Shown here piece after piece: positions 8,901-12,686 of a stretch of 12,686 nucleotides of DNA; position 1 is the first letter of the stretch, and each line of letters begins with the position of its first letter. The stretch spans positions 1-12,686 of the forward strand of contig JAURKF010000102.1 in NCBI GenBank assembly GCA_030831885.1, given 5' to 3'. The position numbers and the translations under genes are program-made. A model generated the notes under the pieces. The model saw only the letters and a list, made by a program, of their open reading frames with translations, had not been told where the DNA came from and searched no databases. The DNA comes from Flavobacteriales bacterium (GTDB lineage: Bacteria > Bacteroidota > Bacteroidia > Flavobacteriales > UA16).

Positions 8901-11790
8901 TGTCAATAAGAATTGGGTTGGCCTCGGGTACCGCAAAGAACTGTGTTTCTTCGCAAGAGCCATTGGAAATAAACACAGCATATTCACCTGGGCACAATCC
9001 AACAACATCTTGTGTTGTAGGCACGGCGCCTTGGAAAGGACCACTCCAAATGAAGGTGAAATTGTCGGATGCAGGATCGCCGGTGATGGCATCCGTGATG
9101 GTGAGATCAATAGAGCCATCGCATAAATCCGGGCACGACTCGCCTGTTATATTTCCATCCGTTACAAAGGAATCGTTTTGTCCGACGTTGGTAGTCGCCG
9201 TTTGTGTACAACCTTCAGAATCGACGACCTCAACAGTGAAATCGCCTGAATTTAGATTGGTTAAACTTGTTCCTGTGCAAGGGGTACATCCGGGGCCGGT
9301 CCAGGTGCTTGTGTAGGGGCCTCCGTTACCACCTGTCAGCGAAACGATGTCGATAGAACCTCCGCCCGAGCTTCCGGACCCACATGGATTACTTATGGTC
9401 TCCAGCACGATATCAATTTCGGGCACACATGTAAGCGTGAAGTCTGAAGTTACTATGCAATCGTTAGCATCCGTCACTGTTGCCGTATACTGTCCACAAC
9501 CAACATTGGTTAGGTTCACCTGGTCGCTGATGAACTCATCGGTAATAGAATTGGTCCAGGCAATAGTATATGGCGCTGTGCCGGATTCAGGCGTCACATT
9601 GATAAAGCCATCTTCGCTGGAAGGACAGCTGACGTTAAATCCACCATCATAAAGCGAAAGTTCATTCAAGGTCAACCGCACCGGGTCAATGGGCTCGTTA
9701 ATTACTATGGTAACGCTGCCTACACTTGCACAGTTATTTTGATCGGTTACGCTCACTTCATAGGTGCCACTTCCCAAATTGGTTGCAATCGGTCCGGTTA
9801 CAAATGATGTATGACTCCATATGAAGGTGTAAGGTGTGCAGCCACCGGAAGCAGTTACGGTTGCCTCACCGGTTTCTACGCCGGAGCATTGCAAATCTGT
9901 TTTACCTACTACTTCGATTACTAGTGAATCCGGCTCTGTAAGCGTATATGAATTGCTGTATTCGCATCCAGCTGCATCAGTGAGTGTGAATTCGTAGTTA
10001 CCTGCGCACAAATTGTCTGCGACAAGCGTAGCAGGTGGAACAAATCCACTTGGGCCGCTCCAGGCATATTCATAAGGTTCAATGCCACCGGTTACCTCAA
10101 TGCTGATGCTTCCATCGCAGAAACCATTACACGAGATTTGATTGCAAGAATAATCGGAGAGTGTAGCAGATACGCTTAACTGATTAGATTCAATTACATC
10201 AATACAAGCAGTGTTTTCACAACCTGCGGCATCTACAACTGTAACACAATATTCACCTGCCTGCACACCTGTAAGACTATCTGCTGTGCTTGTGAAATTA
10301 CCGGGCCCCGTCCAGTTAAAAGTGTAGGGCTCGAGGGCATCTCTAACTAAAACAGAAACAGTACCGTTCGATCCTCCGTCACACGTGACAGGACTGGTAG
10401 ACAGCTCGACAGCAATGCTCGATACGTTGATGGTTACCTCTTCGGAACGTTCACATTCACCTACTGTAACTTGTATCGAATAGGTTGTAGCTTGCGTAGG
10501 GCAAACATCTACCACCGGCTCAGATCCTGCAGGAATATTGGAAGACCATGTGTAGGATGAAAGTGAATTGTCAGGCACTGTTGCAGTAAGAGTTACGCAA
10601 GCACCAACGCAGGTGTTGGTTTCATCTGCTGTTAATTCCAGTGGAATATCATCGTTTATATAGAAATTGATACTGTCAACCACTTCGTTGTCCGAACACA
10701 GAGGGTTTGCTAGGAAGATGGTGATATATTCTTCACCTTCCGGAAAAATATCGGCTACTGCTTCGATAGAAATCGAAGCCGAGGCTTCGTTTGCAGGTAT
10801 TACAATTGTGTTAGCAGTTAAAGGAATACCATTTCCAATTTGCGGGCTGTAATCAACACCATTGGTAGCAGTTCCGCCTATAAAGAACACAACATCTTGA
10901 GGTTGGTCTGTGACTATTTGACGTGTGAAGGTGATACTTCCTTCGGAACAACCTTCAACCATATACTCCAATCCATTTGAAGTTGCAGTTGTTACTAAAA
11001 CCGGGTTAGACTCAATAGACTGAATGAATACACCAGAATCGTACACGTGGTCAGTTCCGTCAGCAATAACCAACTTGAGGTGATAGGTCTCGCAAGGAAT
11101 GAGGTTGCCCACTTTTGCTATGAGGTTGCGGGTGAAACCATCATACTGTATGAATTGGCCAAGTGGATTTTGATTATTGAAATAGAACGCTTGATTGGAT
11201 AATGCGTTAACTGTATTAATGGCCACAACCTGGCCGGTTGTTGGAATGAGTGCGAGGTTCACATCTGTGCCGATTCCAGGACCGCTGATGTAGAATCCGA
11301 ATACATCGTTAAACTGTGAATTCACCCATTCGTTGTATTCTTCTGAAGCAAATGTGTATTTGAATTTAATCGAATCTCCTTGAGGAACGATGTCAAATTC
11401 AAATTGCGTCGCGTCGAAAGTTGTTCTGTCTTGCGCTTGGTTGAGAAGAGCACTTCCCGGGCAACCATTGTCGAAATAATTGCAAGTTCCTGCACTAGTT
11501 GAGCAGTTACCGATGGAGTTATTTGGACCAATGGCATACAGCGCCTTACCTGTGGTGAGCAGAAGTCCTTGTGATGTGCCGATTTCAGTGCCCACGGACT
11601 GATAGTAACCATAGCTACTGTCGCATGCAGTTACAGTCACATTCGAAATCTGCACACCATTGCCCACCAGGTTTTGAACCATTTGATCTGGTGTTAGCGC
11701 TAAATTCACGCTTAACTGGGCATTTACTTCCAACAGCGCCATCACTGCAAGTGATAACAGCAGTGCTTTCTTTAGGTTTAAATTTATCAT
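5908..11790 (-). CDS. Giant SprB-like surface adhesin with choice-of-anchor-L head, 17 SprB-type repeats and T9SS type B sorting domain
   Basis: Very large secreted protein (1960 aa) predicted to be displayed on the cell surface through T9SS, acting as an adhesin or motility filament. I chose ATG 11790 because it starts the signal peptide MINLNLKKALLLSLAVMALL with cleavage after EVNA; a TTG at 11832 only adds a non-signal extension. Domains in order: signal 1-24; choice-of-anchor L domain about 28-261 (FKYTFASEEYNEWVNSQFND, then DVFGFYISGPGI); Calx-beta-like domain about 270-381 (NGVDYSP, then FPEGEEYITIFL); a PKD-like domain about 382-456; 17 SprB-type repeats of about 74-101 residues, 457-1873; and the type B C-terminal sorting domain about 1874-1960 (ALSPNGDSFNDTYVI, KVFNRWGNLVYEKDSY, LSDGTYFVLFEG). 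Each repeat follows the pattern C..DGSI.v.v.GG..PYt..W.g, then L.aG.Y.v.v.Da.GC. The neighbouring PorP/SprF and OmpA-lipoprotein genes are the expected partners. Ligand unknown. Confidence 0.95.
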   Translation of the reverse strand: MINLNLKKALLLSLAVMALLEVNAQLSVNLALTPDQMVQNLVGNGVQISNVTVTACDSSYGYYQSVGTEIGTSQGLLLTTGKALYAIGPNNSIGNCSTSAGTCNYFDNGCPGSALLNQAQDRTTFDATQFEFDIVPQGDSIKFKYTFASEEYNEWVNSQFNDVFGFYISGPGIGTDVNLALIPTTGQVVAINTVNALSNQAFYFNNQNPLGQFIQYDGFTRNLIAKVGNLIPCETYHLKLVIADGTDHVYDSGVFIQSIESNPVLVTTATSNGLEYMVEGCSEGSITFTRQIVTDQPQDVVFFIGGTATNGVDYSPQIGNGIPLTANTIVIPANEASASISIEAVADIFPEGEEYITIFLANPLCSDNEVVDSINFYINDDIPLELTADETNTCVGACVTLTATVPDNSLSSYTWSSNIPAGSEPVVDVCPTQATTYSIQVTVGECERSEEVTINVSSIAVELSTSPVTCDGGSNGTVSVLVRDALEPYTFNWTGPGNFTSTADSLTGVQAGEYCVTVVDAAGCENTACIDVIESNQLSVSATLSDYSCNQISCNGFCDGSISIEVTGGIEPYEYAWSGPSGFVPPATLVADNLCAGNYEFTLTDAAGCEYSNSYTLTEPDSLVIEVVGKTDLQCSGVETGEATVTASGGCTPYTFIWSHTSFVTGPIATNLGSGTYEVSVTDQNNCASVGSVTIVINEPIDPVRLTLNELSLYDGGFNVSCPSSEDGFINVTPESGTAPYTIAWTNSITDEFISDQVNLTNVGCGQYTATVTDANDCIVTSDFTLTCVPEIDIVLETISNPCGSGSSGGGSIDIVSLTGGNGGPYTSTWTGPGCTPCTGTSLTNLNSGDFTVEVVDSEGCTQTATTNVGQNDSFVTDGNITGESCPDLCDGSIDLTITDAITGDPASDNFTFIWSGPFQGAVPTTQDVVGLCPGEYAVFISNGSCEETQFFAVPEANPILIDIVNQVNPTCFGQNNGSINIEVLGGSGNFTYQWLSNPTCFFFGATTQDISNLSECSYTISVTDTETGCNATSTVILDAPQVMELAITTSQFDGGFNQSCFDSNDGSISVSVIGGTPDPDAFFPYAYQYDWVTDCSDVDPAIYGNDPNAPTADNLPGGTYGINVTDANGCLATTCVDMIPPDEIQSPAIIQDITCLSNEGCISPNLQGGSSNYISYQWTGNIGANPPSSPVICGLQAGNYSLTVTDSNGCIETFDYEIADAADIEADVQSITPATCFTNCDGSATINLAGGIAPFTITLDGATYSGAIPGTINNLCQGNHDLNITDFNGCETTVSFIVDSPDELTAVTEILIQEADQVYTLQCVGDSSGAVNATIAGGSQPYDISWVNEFGTEISVEEDINSLTAGAYCLNVVDADGCSTQSCVIITEPEIALAVASDYSQFNDEYNLNCFNSMDGYINLTPLGGVAPYTFEWLSSEPLVDNIEDQTDLGPGMYDVVVIDANFCQVSLNFELIAPPPISVDPGIVDVTCSGVCDGQINSVISGIFPDAFITWSGPNGFQSNDIILDSLCAGDYTINIADGFSGCTHEEMFTIVEPEPLAVSLLLTTDCQAGSVTACATASGGNLPYTYDWSNSGSGDCVDVTTSGTLSISVSDANGCPAVVADTTVQVPSAPLAVNGIDFDASCGGCNGTIDITVTGGSPTYIYQWANGEQTEDLNELCAGFYTILVSDATGCFEELSFEIQQAEGLVINLDVTDILCGGDSTGTVTVTASGGNSDLTYTWNDSQGNTIGNESNIDGLPEGNYTVAVSDAAGCDTTAAFNIDAPEALSVSISVSEYSVSTNTYNISSPDGDNGSIDVQVENGTPGYIYNWTPSSIADSISNPTGLTAGEYLLQIEDANGCTLDTMITLVDPDALKLYTALSPNGDSFNDTYVIDGVQDCPDNKLKVFNRWGNLVYEKDSYLNDWFGQDMDGNTLSDGTYFVLFEGCGQKFNTYVDLRRN
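5911..6171 (-). other. T9SS type B C-terminal sorting domain (gliding motility-associated CTD)
   Basis: This stretch encodes the last 87 residues of the adhesin. It contains the canonical elements of the CHU_C/gliding-motility C-terminal domain: SPNGDSFNDTYVI near its start, the central KVFNRWGNLVYEKDSY, the WFGQ motif, and LSDGTYFVLFE before the terminal strand ending DLRRN. Type B domains direct export through T9SS but, unlike type A domains, need a PorP/SprF-like partner. One is encoded immediately downstream. Confidence 0.93.
6172..10422 (-). repeat. Array of 17 tandem SprB-type repeats inside the adhesin gene
   Basis: Seventeen diverged protein-level repeats follow one another without spacers; each is about 74-101 residues. 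Most carry a Cys near the start and a second Cys in an (N/A/E)GC motif close to the end, probably forming one disulfide per unit. Two variants recur: one with a Cys pair (CNGFCDGS, CPDLCDGS, CFTNCDGS, CSGVCDGQ, CGGCNG: units 2, 6, 10, 13, 15) and one with a longer N-terminal strand region (YDGGFNVSC, FDGGFNQSC, FNDEYNLNC, TNTYNISS: units 4, 8, 12, 17). The copies are well diverged in sequence and I saw no long identical DNA blocks, so the array looks old rather than recently amplified. Confidence 0.85.
10648..10983 (-). other. Calx-beta-like domain of the adhesin
   Basis: This stretch encodes about residues 270-381. The pattern TATNGVDYSP, then VIPANEASASISIEAVADIF, then PEGEEYITIFL is typical of Calx-beta domains, immunoglobulin-like folds that often bind Ca2+. 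Acidic residues in FPEGEEY are consistent with metal binding, but this is inferred from motif similarity only. Confidence 0.7.
11008..11709 (-). other. Choice-of-anchor L domain at the adhesin N-terminus
   Basis: This stretch encodes roughly residues 28-261 of the adhesin. Recognisable features are the opening NLALTPDQMVQNLVGNGVQ, the segment IGTSQGLLLTTG, the strongly conserved FASEEYNEWVNSQFNDVFGF, and the closing HLKLVIADGTDHVYDSGVFI. The family is found at the N-terminus of large surface proteins with varied C-terminal anchors. Its molecular function is not established. Confidence 0.85.
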
Positions 11791-11828
11791 AGTTGATATA
11801 GAAAATACATTTTTGAAAAAGAGGAGTA

Positions 11829-12188
11829 TCAATTACCTGTTCTAGCTTGTAGGCAGCGGTTATCAAATACACCGTCCTGCTGACCTTGAGGCCATTCGAT
11901 AGCAGTTAGTCCAACAAGCATTGCCAATTGTTTAAAGGCATCGACAGCGGAAACATCTGCTGGTCCTTGTACCAACTTTACACACATAACTTTCGCGGGA
12001 ATACACGCTGTTTCAATACTAAAAACTCCATTCGCCTTCACAGTTTCATGCAGTTCAGCATACTTGTTGAAATCGAGTGACGGGTATTCAAAGTACAGAC
12101 GTTCTGATGGATTATTGACGTAAGTCTGGCAGAATGATGGAGCTGAATAAGCGAGTGCGCAGATTGCAAGTAAAATAAATCTATTCAT
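11829..12188 (-). CDS. Small secreted protein of unknown family, first gene of the adhesin operon
   Basis: I do not recognise the family. The start at ATG 12188 gives 119 aa beginning with a good signal peptide (MNRFILLAICALAYSAPSFC, cleavage near the following QTYVNN). An upstream in-frame start at 12227 would add a non-signal stretch. The mature part is about 99 residues. It has an aromatic-rich segment (RLYFEYPSLDFNKY), then HETVKANGVFSIETACIPAKVMCVK cut here only by alternating strand-like residues, a short helix-like stretch (AVDAFKQLAMLVGL), and a C-terminus with one more Cys (NRCLQARTGN). Three Cys in the mature part (62, 69, 112) leave one unpaired if a disulfide forms. It ends 38 bases before the adhesin start, same strand, so it is probably co-transcribed. 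It could be an accessory subunit or periplasmic helper of the adhesin; that is inference from position alone. Confidence 0.75.
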   Translation of the reverse strand: MNRFILLAICALAYSAPSFCQTYVNNPSERLYFEYPSLDFNKYAELHETVKANGVFSIETACIPAKVMCVKLVQGPADVSAVDAFKQLAMLVGLTAIEWPQGQQDGVFDNRCLQARTGN

Positions 12189-12204
12189 GGTATTCGGGTG
12201 TTGA

Positions 12205-12237
12205 TTCCAATTGCAGATCAGTTGCAATTAATTGGAA
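12205..12237. promoter_or_regulatory. Imperfect inverted repeat in the leader of the adhesin operon
   Basis: TTCCAATTGCA (12205-12215) is the inverse of TGCAATT plus GGAA at 12223-12237, interrupted by an extra AATT in the right arm. It lies 17 bases upstream of the start codon of the small secreted protein. It could be an operator or an RNA hairpin in the 5' leader. No T-run follows it on the minus strand, so it is not an obvious terminator. The rest of the 12189-12298 gap is A/T-rich with no clear promoter match. Confidence 0.35.
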
Positions 12238-12298
12238 CGGCGCAAATATCTTTCAAATTTTTTTAAAAAGCACAGGAAGTACAATTAAATGACTAATG

Positions 12299-12686
12299 TT
12301 ATTTGAAATGGTTGCCCATTAAGGTTCTCTGTTGCCGGGTTACTTCGTAGAGAATTATACCGGAGGCGACAGAAACATTGAGTGAGGAAGTTTTTCCCGA
12401 CATTGGAATCCTGACGATCTCGTCGGCCGCGCGCAGTGCCTCAGATGAAATTCCGGATTCTTCGGAACCTACGATAATACATGTTGGAAGTTGAAGGTTG
12501 ATTTCAAAAATTTCCTTTCGAGTTTTTTCTGAGCATGCCACGACAGTGATACCTGATTGTTGAATTGTTTTTATTGCTTGAGCTATTGATTTAACTCGGC
12601 AAACAGGAATGTTGTAAAGAGCGCCGGCAGACGTTTTTATCGCTTCCTCGTTTATTTGAGCGCTGCCTTTGTCCGGTATAATAACG
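12299..12686 (-). CDS. rlmB: RNA 2'-O-methyltransferase, SpoU/TrmH family (probable 23S rRNA G2251 methyltransferase RlmB), C-terminal part
   Basis: S-adenosylmethionine-dependent enzyme of the SPOUT superfamily; RlmB methylates the ribose of G2251 in 23S rRNA. The frame is open to the window edge, giving the last 128 residues (usual length about 245). A GTG at 12541 is internal because conserved sequence continues upstream of it. The upstream part reads KTSAGALYNIPVCRVKSI, typical of RlmB. SpoU motif 2 is IIVGSEESGIS (residues 70-80 of the fragment), and motif 3 is RIPMSGKTSSLNVSVASGI followed by ILYE (92-114). Together they form the trefoil-knot cofactor site; motif 1 lies outside the window. 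The assignment to RlmB rather than another SpoU member rests on this similarity only. It ends 110 bases before the adhesin operon on the same strand, with no terminator hairpin visible between them, so read-through is possible. Confidence 0.85.
   Translation of the reverse strand, partial: VIIPDKGSAQINEEAIKTSAGALYNIPVCRVKSIAQAIKTIQQSGITVVACSEKTRKEIFEINLQLPTCIIVGSEESGISSEALRAADEIVRIPMSGKTSSLNVSVASGIILYEVTRQQRTLMGNHFK

Noticed and set aside
6172..10422. Possible CRISPR or recent DNA tandem repeat, suggested by the regular periodicity
   Set aside because: The periodicity is at protein level with units of over 200 bases that are strongly diverged in DNA; there are no short identical repeats with spacers.
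5911..11790. Many open frames on the plus strand and in other minus frames within the adhesin gene
   Set aside because: They are shadows of the long adhesin frame: short, without recognisable domains or operon-like spacing.
11791..11832. TTG start for the giant adhesin at 11832
   Set aside because: It adds 14 residues before a complete, typical signal peptide that begins at ATG 11790, and it immediately abuts the stop codon of the upstream gene.
12243..12250. GATATTTG on the minus strand as a -7 element for the adhesin operon
   Set aside because: One consensus base is wrong and there is no TTTG/TTG at the proper distance upstream; A/T-rich sequence alone explains it.
12539..12541. GTG at 12541 as the start of a short 80-aa methyltransferase-like gene
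   Set aside because: RlmB-like sequence (KTSAGALYNIPVCRV) continues in frame upstream to the window edge, so the codon is internal.

Overview
The window comes from a member of the Bacteroidota, probably a free-living flavobacterium or relative. The evidence is a type IX secretion system (T9SS) cargo with a gliding-type C-terminal sorting domain, a PorP/SprF outer-membrane protein, a PorE-like OmpA lipoprotein, a GWxTD lipoprotein, and the general absence of Shine-Dalgarno sequences before start codons. Genus cannot be given from this sequence alone.

Plus strand, left part (1-2862). The window opens inside eno: the C-terminal 177 residues of enolase, with three catalytic residues visible, followed by a strong intrinsic terminator. 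Next is a short glycoside hydrolase family 13-like protein (about 280 aa). It keeps the nucleophile and transition-state Asp regions, but the acid/base Glu region is not recognisable. Then comes a GWxTD-domain lipoprotein of unknown role.

Minus strand, main part (12188 down to 2946). Four genes read leftward with gaps of about 30-40 bases and look like one operon: a small secreted protein of unknown family; a giant secreted adhesin (1960 aa) with a choice-of-anchor-L head, a Calx-beta-like domain, a PKD-like domain, 17 SprB-type repeats and a type B T9SS sorting domain; a PorP/SprF family protein; and an OmpA/PD40/TPR lipoprotein. A hairpin with a T-tract on the minus strand ends the operon at 2881-2917. 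The likely logic is that the adhesin crosses the outer membrane through T9SS, its type B C-terminal domain is handled with the co-encoded PorP/SprF partner, and the OmpA lipoprotein ties the assembly to peptidoglycan.

Right edge (12299-12686). The C-terminal half of a SpoU/TrmH-family RNA 2'-O-methyltransferase, most likely RlmB, runs off the window on the minus strand. The 110-base gap before the operon holds an imperfect inverted repeat that may be regulatory.

The least explained elements are the four-unit higher-order order of the adhesin repeats, the small unknown secreted protein at the head of the operon, and the apparently acid/base-less mini-GH13 protein.
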